A stretch of DNA of 64,000 nucleotides from an uncultured Alphaproteobacteria bacterium (GCA_934277545.1 CAKQUG010000008.1:1-64000), one strand, 5' to 3'; positions 17,846 to 26,612 are shown, numbered from the stretch's first letter. The notes: generated by a model not told the origin, from the sequence alone. Made by a program: numbers and translations.

Positions 17846-18442
17846 ATGATTGAAATGCTGGGCGTTTTGGCTATCATAGGCGTATTATCTGTCGGCGGTA
17901 TTGCAGGATATACCAAAGCCATGGAAAAGTTTAAATACAACAAAATAACACAAGAATACACAGATTTGATATTTGGTTTGTTGCCTTTTATCAATACTCT
18001 TCCCGATCAAAATGGCGAAAATAATGTAGTAAATGAAGGTATAACAGAGTTAGCCGATTCCTTAAATTTAATTCCTAAAACTTGGCGCATAACATCAAGT
18101 AAAGTGGTAATGGATGAATATGGCAACAATTTGAACTTATTTATCAGAAACGGACAACTTGTTTTAGATGTTTACTTGTCTGTAAGCGGAGAAAGTCAAC
18201 AATTTTACAAATTTTGCCAAGAATTTACAACAAACTTTATTCAGCCTTTACACTCTGTTTTATATCGTTTGAGAATGTATAAAGCATCAGGCGTGGGCAC
18301 TGTACGCGTTTATTACGGCAGCGATTATTGCACTGCAGATAATAAATGTATTAAAGACTTAACCGTTGCAGAAACCGATAATTATTGCAGAAGCTGCGGT
18401 GAAAGTGGAAAATGCGCCTTAGCTTTTGAATTTCCTAAATAA
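17846..18442 (+). CDS. Type IV prepilin-like protein, phase-OFF in this assembly
   Basis: The recognisable region starts with GEVG|RSMIEMLGVLAI, a prepilin peptidase site (Gly at -1, Glu at +5) followed by a hydrophobic helix (VLAIIGVLSVGGIAGY). The internal ATG at 17846 falls two residues after the cleavage Gly-Arg-Ser, so a protein begun there could not be processed; the true start must be upstream, at 17641, now out of frame because of the CT tract. The mature domain (~200 residues) has a Cys-rich C-terminus (YCTADNKC, YCRSCGESGKC), probably disulfide-bonded. It is a paralogue of the product of 29947-30720 (shared AMEKFK, NL(I/V)P, IQPLH/LQPLH). It would be a pilus or type II secretion pseudopilin; no pilus assembly genes are nearby. 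Confidence 0.8.
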   Translation: MIEMLGVLAIIGVLSVGGIAGYTKAMEKFKYNKITQEYTDLIFGLLPFINTLPDQNGENNVVNEGITELADSLNLIPKTWRITSSKVVMDEYGNNLNLFIRNGQLVLDVYLSVSGESQQFYKFCQEFTTNFIQPLHSVLYRLRMYKASGVGTVRVYYGSDYCTADNKCIKDLTVAETDNYCRSCGESGKCALAFEFPK

Positions 18443-18445
18443 ACA

Positions 18446-18480
18446 ACAAACACGGGGTAAGTTGCCCTGCCCCGTGTTTT
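18446..18480. terminator. Bidirectional terminator between prepilin and adhE
   Basis: Stem aaacacgggg / ccccgtgttt between convergent stops at 18442 and 18498. Confidence 0.8.
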
Positions 18481-18497
18481 GCGCTATAAGCAGCAAA

Positions 18498-21104
18498 TTA
18501 AAGTTTGAAATCAATAACACCGTCATAAGCATAACGATACATCTGCTCAATTTCCTTAAACAGCGGATAACGCGGATTAGAAACCGTGCATTGGTCATCA
18601 AACGCCAATTCCGGCAGAGTTTTCATTGCTTCTTCCCAATCTTCCTCTTTAATACCCCATTCGCGGATAGAGGCCGGAATATTGAGTTTGCGCTTCATTT
18701 CCTCCAAGGCTTTAATTAAATTATCAACAGCCTCGTCATCGGTTTTGCCTTTTAGGCCAATACCGCGGGCAAACGCCGCATACGCCGCTTTAGTGTTCGG
18801 GAAACGATATTGCGGGAATGTTGCCTGTTTGGTCGGACAGTCGTTGGAATTGAAACGAATCACCTGACAAATCAGCAAGGCGTTGGCAAAACCATGCGGA
18901 ATATGGAAAGCCGCACCAAGTTTATGCGCCATGGAGTGGCAAACACCCAAAAAGGCATTGGCAAACGCCATACCGGCAATCGTAGCCGCGTGATGTACTT
19001 TTTCACGAGCTTCCGCGTCGCCGGTTTCATACGATTTAATCAAGTTTTCATAAATCAAACGACCGGATTCGACGGATAAGCCGCGGGTGTAGTCTGTCGC
19101 CATGCTGGAAACATAAGATTCCAACGCGTGTGTCATAACGTCAATACCGGAAGCGGCGCACAAACCTTTAGGCATTGTCAACACCAAATCCGTATCCACA
19201 ATAGCCATAGTCGGAGTCAAAGCGTAGTCGGCAATCGCATATTTTACGCCGGTAGCATCATCGGTAATAATAGAGAACGGCGTAACTTCCGAACCCGTAC
19301 CCGAAGTTGTCGGTACAGCCACCATTTCTGCTTTTTGCCCCATTGGCGGAAATTCAAAAATACGTTTGCGGATATCCATAAAACGGCGCGCCAAATCTTC
19401 AAATTTAAGTTCCGGATGCTCATACATAATCCACAAAATTTTGGTTGCGTCAATCGGAGAACCGCCGCCCAGCGCGATAAACACATCAGGTTCAAAACTG
19501 TTTACCATATCGCGGGCTTTGTTAATGGTAGACAAATCCGGATCCGGCTTAACATCGCTGAATATTTTATATTGAATGCCCAGCGGCTCTAAAATATCAG
19601 TCAATTTTTTTGTATAACCCAAATCAAACAACGGCTTATCGGTTACGATAAAGGCTTTTTTACGACCTTTTAATTCTTTGAGCGCAAAAGACAAACATCC
19701 CGGTTTGAAATAAACTTTCGGCGGAACTCTGAACCAAAGCATATTTTCTTCACGTTTAGCCACATTTTTAATATTCATCAGATGTTTTACTCCCACGTTT
19801 TCACTAACCGCATTTCCGCCCCAAGAGCCGCAACCCAAAGTCAAAGACGGATCAAGTCTAAAGTTATAAATATCGCCGATAGCACCTTGCGCCGACGGAC
19901 AGTTAATCATCACGCGGCCGGTCGGCATAACATCGCCGTAGCGTTTTATTCTGTCATCGTTGCGCACGTTTGTATACAAAACCGAAGTATGACCGCAGCC
20001 GGCAAATTCTACCAAAGATTTAGCTTTTGCCATGGCGTCTTCAAAATCTTTGGCCTTATACATTGCCAAAACCGGAGAAAGTTTTTCGTATGAAAACGGC
20101 TCTTCCGTTCCGATTTTAGAAACTTCACCTATAATAACCTTAGTGTTTTCCGGAACTTTTACGCCGGCCATTGCAGCAATTTTAGCCGCCGGCTGGCCAA
20201 CGATATCCGCATTGATTCTGCCGTCTTTCAAAATTGTGGCAGCCACTTTTTCACGCTCTTTGGCATTCAAAATATAGGCGCCGCGTTTTACAAATTCTTC
20301 TTTAACATCATTATAAACAGCCTCACAAACCACGACAGATTGCTCAGAGGCACAAATCATACCGTTATCAAATGTTTTAGACATCAAAACCGAACTAACT
20401 GCCATCTGAATATCGGCAGATTCGTCAATTACTGCCGGAGTATTACCAGGTCCCACGCCCAAAGCCGGAGTTCCTGACGAATATGCGGATTTAACCATTC
20501 CCGGACCGCCGGTAGCCAAAATCAAATCAGCCTGCTGCATAAGATATTGAGTGCGCGGTAAACTCGGCTCGTCTATCCAAGCGATAATATCTTTCGGAGC
20601 GCCGGCTTTTACAGCTTCTTCCAAAATCATTTTTGCAGTTTCAATGGTGCATTTTTTAGCGCGCGGGTGCGGCGAAAAGATAATGCCGTTACGAGTTTTG
20701 AGGGCTATCAAGGATTTGAAAATAACTGTAGAAGTCGGGTTTGTGGTCGGAATAACACCGGCAATCACACCGATTGGTTCGGCAAATTTAATCAGGCCGT
20801 TTTCTTTATCTTCTTCAATAATACCGCAGGTTTTGGTATCTTTGTATTTATTATAAATATATTCAGAAGCAAAGTGATTTTTAATTACCTTATCTTCTGC
20901 TACGCCCATTCCGGTTTCTTCCACAGCCATTTTAGCAAGCGGAATACGCATAGAACTGGCTTTCAAAGCCACGCGGCGAAAAATTTCATCTACCTGTTCC
21001 TGAGTAAAAGTTGCAAATTTCTTTTGAGCGGCGCTGACTTTTTTAATCAAACCGCCGATATATTCTTGTTCTTTTTGTTCATCAACATTCAAAATTTTAT
21101 CCAT
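18498..21104 (-). CDS. adhE: Bifunctional acetaldehyde-CoA/alcohol dehydrogenase AdhE
   Basis: 868 residues, the normal AdhE length. The N-terminal half is an aldehyde dehydrogenase (ILATGGPGMVKSAYSSG and GVGPGN nucleotide region; catalytic Cys in NGMICASEQS near residue 250). The C-terminal half is an iron-dependent alcohol dehydrogenase (GGGSPIDATK; iron ligands in HSMAHKLG and HIPHGFANA). It reduces acetyl-CoA to ethanol with two NADH, regenerating NAD+ in anaerobic fermentation, and forms spirosomes in known cases. Strong Shine-Dalgarno (AGGAGG). Together with hydE, hydG and ldh it points to a fermentative anaerobic lifestyle. Confidence 0.97.
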   Translation of the reverse strand: MDKILNVDEQKEQEYIGGLIKKVSAAQKKFATFTQEQVDEIFRRVALKASSMRIPLAKMAVEETGMGVAEDKVIKNHFASEYIYNKYKDTKTCGIIEEDKENGLIKFAEPIGVIAGVIPTTNPTSTVIFKSLIALKTRNGIIFSPHPRAKKCTIETAKMILEEAVKAGAPKDIIAWIDEPSLPRTQYLMQQADLILATGGPGMVKSAYSSGTPALGVGPGNTPAVIDESADIQMAVSSVLMSKTFDNGMICASEQSVVVCEAVYNDVKEEFVKRGAYILNAKEREKVAATILKDGRINADIVGQPAAKIAAMAGVKVPENTKVIIGEVSKIGTEEPFSYEKLSPVLAMYKAKDFEDAMAKAKSLVEFAGCGHTSVLYTNVRNDDRIKRYGDVMPTGRVMINCPSAQGAIGDIYNFRLDPSLTLGCGSWGGNAVSENVGVKHLMNIKNVAKREENMLWFRVPPKVYFKPGCLSFALKELKGRKKAFIVTDKPLFDLGYTKKLTDILEPLGIQYKIFSDVKPDPDLSTINKARDMVNSFEPDVFIALGGGSPIDATKILWIMYEHPELKFEDLARRFMDIRKRIFEFPPMGQKAEMVAVPTTSGTGSEVTPFSIITDDATGVKYAIADYALTPTMAIVDTDLVLTMPKGLCAASGIDVMTHALESYVSSMATDYTRGLSVESGRLIYENLIKSYETGDAEAREKVHHAATIAGMAFANAFLGVCHSMAHKLGAAFHIPHGFANALLICQVIRFNSNDCPTKQATFPQYRFPNTKAAYAAFARGIGLKGKTDDEAVDNLIKALEEMKRKLNIPASIREWGIKEEDWEEAMKTLPELAFDDQCTVSNPRYPLFKEIEQMYRYAYDGVIDFKL

Positions 21105-21210
21105 AATGTCCTCCTGTTAATTCGCCTACATTGTATTAGATAAATAATAAAAAAGAAGTAAATTTTAGCATTTTGCGCTTCACATTTTATTACCAATTAT
21201 AACGGCCATC

Positions 21211-21238
21211 TTGAAAGCCCGCTTTTAGCCCATATATC
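21211..21238 (+). promoter_or_regulatory. Predicted promoter of the BOF-fold gene
   Basis: TTGAAA (21211-21216), 16-bp spacer, TATATC (21233-21238). Confidence 0.45.
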
Positions 21239-21273
21239 GTATGCGTAAGTTTTTATAAAGAGGAGACAAAAAT

Positions 21274-21663
21274 ATGAAACATACATTTTTAAGCCTGTTG
21301 GCAATTTGCGGATTAGCTTTGAGTGTTAATAACGCAATGGCCGCAGATTCCGCTAAAACCGAAACTAAACCGGTAAGCAAAATTTCTGATGTCAAAGCCA
21401 TGCCCGATGACACCGAAGTTGTAATTCAAGGTGTGATTGTGCAAAATTTGGGCGATGACAATTATCTGGTCAAAGATGACAGCGGTACCGTTAATATTGA
21501 GATTGACGAAGATTTGGTGCAAGGAAACACCATCACTCCGGAAGCCGAAGTTTTAATTACCGCCACTGTTGACCAAGAAGGCAATGTAACATCTTTGGAA
21601 GCCGAAGAAATACAGTTTGTGCCGACAGACCAGGCAAATATGCCGAATAAAACCAAACACTAA
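21274..21663 (+). CDS. Periplasmic BOF (bacterial OB-fold) protein, YgiW/YdeI type
   Basis: 129 residues. Signal peptide MKHTFLSLLAICGLALSVNNAMA, then an OB-fold domain with VVIQGVIVQNLGDDNYLVKDDSGTV and EVLITATVDQE, the pattern of the BOF/DUF388 family. E. coli members YgiW and YdeI contribute to tolerance of peroxide, metals and cationic antimicrobial peptides, with ligands unknown. The C-terminus is a short Glu-rich tail instead of extra domains. Shine-Dalgarno AGAGGAG. It is monocistronic, with a hairpin downstream. Confidence 0.85.
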   Translation: MKHTFLSLLAICGLALSVNNAMAADSAKTETKPVSKISDVKAMPDDTEVVIQGVIVQNLGDDNYLVKDDSGTVNIEIDEDLVQGNTITPEAEVLITATVDQEGNVTSLEAEEIQFVPTDQANMPNKTKH

Positions 21664-21680
21664 CTGATAAAGTAAGTTAT

Positions 21681-21710
21681 AAAGCCGTCTCTAAAGGACG
21701 GCTTTATATT
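21681..21710 (+). terminator. Terminator after the BOF gene
   Basis: Stem aaagccgtc / gacggcttt with a seven-base loop and a short T-rich tail. Confidence 0.7.
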
Positions 21711-21770
21711 CATAAAACCTATTTAAAAGCAAAAGTCGGCATACTATCATTTGGCAAATGATTTTGTTTG

Positions 21771-22670
21771 TTACACTGTATGCAAATAGCGGGAAAGCCG
21801 AAAGTATTGACGCAAACTCCAAAGCAGACACATTTCCTTGCGAAAGCTGCCGTGTTTTTTGGAGTTGATTAAGCGACGGTAGAGATGATTGAGATAAAAC
21901 AGCTGCACGCCGTAAAGCCAATATTCAGCACTGATTTCATTTTTCAACAGCGATTCAATCATTTTCCGCAGCTTGGCAAAACGCCCTATTCTGCCCCATA
22001 AGCCGCGAAAACCGCTCAGTTGTAAAAACAGGTAACAAATATCTTCAGTTTCGTAACCATAGCGGATTTGTTCAAAGTCAAGCAAATACGGCGTTCCGTT
22101 TTTATCCAGCAAAATATTGTTTTCCGTCAAATCGCCGTGAATAAACTCGGCACTGCTTTCCAAACACACAAGTTCCGGCTCTATTTTTTGCCAAAAATAT
22201 TTATTTAGTAAACGTCCGGACAAACTTTGGTCTTTTTGCAGACATTCTGAAATTTTTGCAATCATTTTCGGCATATTTTGCTGCGGCTGAATAAATTCCG
22301 CCGGCAAATCGCAAGCCCGAAACTTATTATATTCCGCCTGCAGTTTGGTAAACAGCTCGGGCGAGCAATCTTTATATTTCAGCTTACGTCCAACCACATA
22401 CGGCATTGCCAATAAATAAAAATTTGCAAACTTTTCCACAGACAGCGGATACAAAAAATCTAGCTGCGACAACACCTTTTTCATATACAAAAATACGCCT
22501 CTCTCTCTCTCTGCAGAAATCAGCTTCAAGAAGAATACGCCTTGTACCGTTTTAATGCAAAAATTATACGAACTGCCGCCTAAACAAACTTCTTTAATAC
22601 TCAATATTTGAGGAAAAATTTGCTTTTTTCGTAGGAAATCGGCTAATTCTTTGTTTTGAGCAAACTTCAC
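21771..22670 (-). CDS. Choline/homoserine kinase-like phosphotransferase (APH family)
   Basis: 299 residues. It has the APH/choline kinase catalytic motif FIHGDLTENNILLD (Brenner motif, catalytic Asp in HGDL) and the metal-binding LLDFEQIRYG about 15 residues later. The N-terminal lobe has SYNFCIKT and FFLKLIS, the ATP-binding strands. It phosphorylates a small hydroxylated substrate; which one cannot be told. Its ATG overlaps the stop of pheA by 4 bp, so the pair is translationally coupled. Homoserine kinase (ThrB2-like) is one option but is not established. A (CT)7/(AG)7 tract lies inside the gene at 22499-22512. Confidence 0.82.
   Translation of the reverse strand: MKFAQNKELADFLRKKQIFPQILSIKEVCLGGSSYNFCIKTVQGVFFLKLISAERERGVFLYMKKVLSQLDFLYPLSVEKFANFYLLAMPYVVGRKLKYKDCSPELFTKLQAEYNKFRACDLPAEFIQPQQNMPKMIAKISECLQKDQSLSGRLLNKYFWQKIEPELVCLESSAEFIHGDLTENNILLDKNGTPYLLDFEQIRYGYETEDICYLFLQLSGFRGLWGRIGRFAKLRKMIESLLKNEISAEYWLYGVQLFYLNHLYRRLINSKKHGSFRKEMCLLWSLRQYFRLSRYLHTV
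22499..22512 (-). repeat. Dinucleotide microsatellite (AG)7 inside the kinase gene
   Basis: Fourteen alternating bases encode A-E-R-E-R-G. The gene is in frame now; any change not divisible by six bases would truncate the kinase near residue 57. Confidence 0.85.
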
Positions 22671-23509
22671 TTGTTTTTACGCTCCCGATATGGATTTGCC
22701 TTGTAACACCCCAAAATTTGATATTCTTCCGAAAAAAATTTCAGCTCTTCCAAAGCATAGCGCAAGGCTTTTGATTCTACATGCTGTTCAACCTCAATAT
22801 AAAACTGCGCCGAAAAGAAATGACCGTTCAACAAATAGCTTTCCAACTTGCAAATATTGATACCGTTGGTAGCAAAGCCGCCCAAAACCTTGTACAACGC
22901 TGCCGGAATATGTTTTGTTACAAACACAATGCTGGTAATAAACTTACTGCCGTCATCAACCGGCACAACCTCTTTTTTTTGCATAATCAAAAAACGCGTC
23001 GTATTATTATCGGCGTTTTCAATATTAGACGCCAAAATCTGCAGACCGTAAATTTCTGCCGCCAATTTTGAGGCAATCGCCGCCTTGGTTTTGTCTTGTT
23101 CTTGGGCTATTTTTTCACAAGATTTTGCTGTGTCAATGCGGCTCAAGGCCTTGATATTATGCTTTTGCAAAAACTCCGAGCATTGCGCCAATGCCTGCGG
23201 GTGCGACGCCGCGCAAACAATATCTTCAAGCTGCGCGCCTTTGACGCCTATCAGCTGATGTTCCACCCGCAGAAAATGCTCACCCACGATATGCAAACCG
23301 GCTTTCGGTAGCAAAAAATGTACGTCGGTAACACGTCCGGCGTTGGAATTTTCTACCGGAATAACAGCCTTATCAACACTGCCGTTTGTAACCATTTCCA
23401 TGGCAATTTCAAAAGAATCACATGGTACATATTCTTGATTTGGAAAAAGCTGCCGGCAGGCAATATGCGAATAAGCTCCGGGCGCTCCTTGATATGCGAT
23501 TTTCAGCAT
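22667..23509 (-). CDS. pheA: Prephenate dehydratase
   Basis: 280 residues, the size of monofunctional PheA without chorismate mutase. Features are the N-terminal YQGAPGAYSH, the PVENSNAGRV loop, the catalytic TRF motif (NNTTRFLIM) and a C-terminal ACT domain (ALYKVLGGFATNGINICKLES) for phenylalanine feedback. The enzyme converts prephenate to phenylpyruvate in phenylalanine synthesis. The usual ESRP motif of the ACT domain reads KLESYLL here, so the feedback site differs. Shine-Dalgarno AAGGAG; own promoter at 23533-23560; overlaps the downstream kinase gene by 4 bp. Confidence 0.95.
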   Translation of the reverse strand: MLKIAYQGAPGAYSHIACRQLFPNQEYVPCDSFEIAMEMVTNGSVDKAVIPVENSNAGRVTDVHFLLPKAGLHIVGEHFLRVEHQLIGVKGAQLEDIVCAASHPQALAQCSEFLQKHNIKALSRIDTAKSCEKIAQEQDKTKAAIASKLAAEIYGLQILASNIENADNNTTRFLIMQKKEVVPVDDGSKFITSIVFVTKHIPAALYKVLGGFATNGINICKLESYLLNGHFFSAQFYIEVEQHVESKALRYALEELKFFSEEYQILGCYKANPYRERKNK

Positions 23510-23532
23510 TTTTACTCCTTTATTTTACAGCT

Positions 23533-23560
23533 ATAGTAGTGCAAATAATAAATATGTCAA
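23533..23560 (-). promoter_or_regulatory. Predicted promoter of pheA
   Basis: Minus strand TTGACA (23560-23555), 16-bp spacer, TACTAT (23538-23533). Confidence 0.6.
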
Positions 23561-23594
23561 GAATTTGCATGATTTTGTGGTTAATTACGAATGT

Positions 23595-23631
23595 AAAAAA
23601 GCGGCTGTACTTTTTTACAACCGCTTTTACT
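23595..23631 (-). terminator. Terminator after the TPR gene
   Basis: Stem aaaagcggctgta / tacaaccgctttt with a T-run, between the stop at 23647 and the pheA promoter. Confidence 0.85.
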
Positions 23632-23646
23632 GTCAGTTTAATCAAA

Positions 23647-24612
23647 CTATTCGGCAACAGATGTTTCAGAATCTTCTGTTTCGGTTTTCGGCATAATATC
23701 CGGTAACTGCCCGACAGCTTGTTTGCGTTTCAATTTATTTACAAACTTAATAGAACGTTGAGCGTCCCATTTTCTTTTACCTTCTTCGCTTTGATAAATC
23801 AGTTTATATACCTCAATAGCCTGATCAAATTCGGAAAGTTTAGTCAAGCAAGACGCCAAACCGTCATAAAGTTTGTGTGTATAGCGGCCGCCGACAATAG
23901 CTTGAGCCTTTTTATAGCATTTCAACGCATCTTTGAATTTGAACATTTTTTGATATACATAGCCAATACTAATCCAGGCTTGCAATTCTTGACTGTTAAT
24001 GTTCAGAATTTTTGTAAAGCATTTCAAAGCGGAATCGTTGTCGCCCATCAGCTGATAGGTTACACCAATACCATTCCAAGCCTTGGTGTTATATTTATCG
24101 CCTGCCAAAACTTTTTTGAAGAAAGAAATAGAGCGGTCGTATTGTTTTAATTTTTGCAAAGTTACGGCAATACTTAACAGAGTCTGCGGATGTTTGCTGT
24201 CAATTTTCATAGCCTCTTCCAGCACATCTAAGGCTTCTTTATATGAGAACATGTGCTGCAGAGCAATAGCTTTGCCGTTAAGAGCTTCCAAAGAGGTGCG
24301 GTCATTGGCAAAAGCCTCGTCAAAACAAGTTATTGCCTCTTTATACAGACCACGCATACTTAAAGTTACGCCTTTATTATTTAAAACTTCAACAGACTTA
24401 GGGTTAACCATTAAAGCCCGGTCAAAACATTCAACCGCGTCTGTATATTTACTCATTTTTTGATATGCAAATCCCTGGCTGTTCATAGCTTTCCAGGCTC
24501 TTGGATTTTCTGCTATCACTTCTGCAAATTTTTGGATAGCTTCTTCATATTGGCCGGCGTCTAAAAGTTCCTGCCCTCTTTTGTATGCTGTGTTTTCGTT
24601 TAATTTAACCAT
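23647..24612 (-). CDS. Tetratricopeptide repeat protein
   Basis: About eight consecutive TPR units from residue ~10 to 290 (for example AWKAMNSQGFAYQKMSKY, EVLNNKGVTLSMRGLY, AWNGIGVTYQLMGDN), with the typical W/L/G/Y/A/P spacing. No signal peptide; a cytoplasmic scaffold mediating protein contacts is likely. I start at 24612 (MVKLNENTAYKRG), which has an AGAGG Shine-Dalgarno; the longer frame from 24660 begins in the promoter. The C-terminal ~50 residues are charged (KRKQAVGQLPD...ETEDSE). Partner unknown. Confidence 0.88.
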   Translation of the reverse strand: MVKLNENTAYKRGQELLDAGQYEEAIQKFAEVIAENPRAWKAMNSQGFAYQKMSKYTDAVECFDRALMVNPKSVEVLNNKGVTLSMRGLYKEAITCFDEAFANDRTSLEALNGKAIALQHMFSYKEALDVLEEAMKIDSKHPQTLLSIAVTLQKLKQYDRSISFFKKVLAGDKYNTKAWNGIGVTYQLMGDNDSALKCFTKILNINSQELQAWISIGYVYQKMFKFKDALKCYKKAQAIVGGRYTHKLYDGLASCLTKLSEFDQAIEVYKLIYQSEEGKRKWDAQRSIKFVNKLKRKQAVGQLPDIMPKTETEDSETSVAE

Positions 24613-24650
24613 TTTTACCTCTTTATTATACAATAATAATACTTCTGAAA

Positions 24651-24679
24651 GTGTTAGCACAATAATCTTATTATGTCAA
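24651..24679 (-). promoter_or_regulatory. Predicted promoter of the TPR gene
   Basis: Minus strand TTGACA (24679-24674), 17-bp spacer, TAACAC (24656-24651). Its position supports the shorter start at 24612. Confidence 0.5.
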
Positions 24680-24685
24680 GATTTT

Positions 24686-25606
24686 TTACATTAAGCGTAA
24701 CTGTTTGAATATCGGTATATATGTGCGGATTTCGATATATTTGCACAAAAATTTTTGGCAATTTCTTCTAATATTTTCTCGATTTTGGGCAAAATATTGC
24801 TGATAGTCGGAACTAAACGCTTTGGAAGCACTGCTGAAAACAAGTTCTTCACCTTTATACACCGCCGCATAGTCCCCTTTTGGCGGAGCATTTTCCTCCA
24901 ATTTATCAAAGATATTCACACAATACACTTTATTATTTTTAGCTAAAGCCGCCAGATTCTTAAACTGCTCGCCGCCAAAATTGTGAAAATCACTCAAAAT
25001 AAAAATCGTTCCTTGTCCTTTTTGATGATATTTCAAAGTCTTCAACGCCGAACCTAAATCTCCGCTTGAAGCATTATTCAATATATCATCACCGACTTCG
25101 GCTATTTTATTAAATATCGCCATCAAATTTTTAACACTGCTCTGCGGTTTAAAATAATACGAATTTTTACCGTCAAAAATCAAAATGCCGAAGCGATCTT
25201 TATTACGAACTGAAAGCCACCCCAACAAAGCAGCTATTTTTGAGGCCGTAACCGATTTAAGTTCTTTTTTGGTGCCAAAAACCATTGTTGCCGATAAATC
25301 CAGCAACACATTGATTACCCGGTCTTTTTCTTCGGCATAAACTTTGGTAAAAGGCTCAGACTTTCGAGCGGTAATGCGCCAATCAATGTCGCGAATATCG
25401 TCGCCGAAATTATAGGCGCGCACCTCTTCCAGCTCTATTCCCCTGCCCTTAAACGCCGATTTTACATTTCCGGCTTGGGCGGAGGTTAAAAAATTCTGCC
25501 GCTGCTGCAAATAAGGCAAATAGCGCTGTTGCTCTATCAATTCAGGCACCGTTACCGCCAAACCGGTTTTATCGTTCTGCTTTTTATCTTTTTTAAAAAA
25601 CAGCAT
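24686..25606 (-). CDS. DUF58 domain protein (vWA-like), partner of MoxR
   Basis: 306 residues. It carries the DUF58 signature: GRGIELEEVRAYNFGDDIRD then DIDWRITARKSEPFTKVY. A vWA-like fold follows with DLSATMVFG (a DxSxT-like metal site) and FILSDFHNF. DUF58 proteins are encoded beside MoxR-family AAA+ ATPases and are thought to work with them in maturing or inserting metal cofactors into partner proteins, or in envelope stress. Here it lies 16 bp downstream of the MoxR gene. The usual following BatA/BatB-type vWA membrane proteins are absent. No membrane segment is evident. Confidence 0.9.
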   Translation of the reverse strand: MLFFKKDKKQNDKTGLAVTVPELIEQQRYLPYLQQRQNFLTSAQAGNVKSAFKGRGIELEEVRAYNFGDDIRDIDWRITARKSEPFTKVYAEEKDRVINVLLDLSATMVFGTKKELKSVTASKIAALLGWLSVRNKDRFGILIFDGKNSYYFKPQSSVKNLMAIFNKIAEVGDDILNNASSGDLGSALKTLKYHQKGQGTIFILSDFHNFGGEQFKNLAALAKNNKVYCVNIFDKLEENAPPKGDYAAVYKGEELVFSSASKAFSSDYQQYFAQNRENIRRNCQKFLCKYIEIRTYIPIFKQLRLM

Positions 25607-25622
25607 TTTTCAAATCCTTATT

Positions 25623-26612
25623 TTACGGCAGAGGAACGATTTTCAGCAAACGAGTAATAATATCATCTGCCGAAAGCCCGGATGCCTGCGCTTCAAAGCT
25701 CAATATAATTCTGTGGCGCAACACATCATAAACCACGGCATGTACATCTTCAGGCGTTACAAAATTGCGTCCGGCAAGCCAAGCGTTGATTTTGGCGCAC
25801 TTATCCAAGGCAATGGTCGCACGCGGGCTGGCGCCGAAAGCAATAGTGTTTTTCAAAGATTCATCATATTTTTCCGGATGACGGGTTGCCATAATCAGCT
25901 GAATCAAATATTCTTCCACCGAATCGCTGCAGTGAATTTTATAGGCTTCCTGACGCGCGGCAAAAATATCTTCTGCTTTAATAGAGCCGAATTTAGCTTT
26001 AAATTGCGCCACGCTGTCGGCAGCGGTCTGCGTGCTGTTTTCTTCATTGCGCACCAGTTGTAAAATTTTGCGTTCGGTAGCCGCTTCCGGTTGGTCAATT
26101 TTGATATACATTAAAAATCTGTCGAGCTGAGCTTCCGGCAAATTATATGTGCCTTCATGTTCAATCGGGTTCTGCGTAGCCATTACCATAAACAATTTAG
26201 GCAATTTATATTGTTTTCCGCCCACGCTGACTTGACGCTCGGCCATAGCCTCCAGCAAAGCCGACTGCACTTTGGCCGGCGCGCGGTTAATTTCATCAGC
26301 CAAAATCAGATTGGCAAAAATCGGTCCTTTGCGAAACTCAAATTGTCCGGTTGAGGCCACATAAATATCACTGCCGGTAATATCAGACGGCAGCAAATCC
26401 GGCGTAAACTGAATACGGCTGTAAGCAGCTTCAATACACTCTGACAAAGTTTTTATAGCCTTGGTTTTCGCCAGCCCCGGAGCGCCCTCTACCAACGCAT
26501 GGCCGTCGGCCAGCATGGTTATAATCAGTTTTCTGACAAGCTCTTCCTGACCTAAAATCCGGCTTTCCATAAATTGTTTCAAATTGGTGATTTTATCTCT
26601 GACTTCTGACAT
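25623..26612 (-). CDS. MoxR-family AAA+ ATPase
   Basis: 329 residues. Walker A VEGAPGLAKTKAI, Walker B LILADEINRAP, sensor 1 MVMATQNPIEHEGTY, and the MoxR sequence QSALLEAMAERQVSVGG. C-terminal lid domain with AFGASPRATIAL. MoxR ATPases act as chaperones with vWA-domain partners such as the DUF58 protein 16 bp downstream. The Shine-Dalgarno (GAAAGGCG) supports the start at 26612. The gene is divergent from the helicase gene at 26720. Confidence 0.94.
   Translation of the reverse strand: MSEVRDKITNLKQFMESRILGQEELVRKLIITMLADGHALVEGAPGLAKTKAIKTLSECIEAAYSRIQFTPDLLPSDITGSDIYVASTGQFEFRKGPIFANLILADEINRAPAKVQSALLEAMAERQVSVGGKQYKLPKLFMVMATQNPIEHEGTYNLPEAQLDRFLMYIKIDQPEAATERKILQLVRNEENSTQTAADSVAQFKAKFGSIKAEDIFAARQEAYKIHCSDSVEEYLIQLIMATRHPEKYDESLKNTIAFGASPRATIALDKCAKINAWLAGRNFVTPEDVHAVVYDVLRHRIILSFEAQASGLSADDIITRLLKIVPLP

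Noticed and set aside
17846..17848. ATG 17846 as the real start of the first prepilin
   Set aside because: It lies after the peptidase cleavage Gly, has no Shine-Dalgarno, and the conserved GEVGRS upstream is in frame and shared with the paralogue.
24613..24660. Longer start of the TPR protein at 24660
   Set aside because: The extension overlaps the predicted -10 region and has no Shine-Dalgarno; Met at 24612 has AGAGG.
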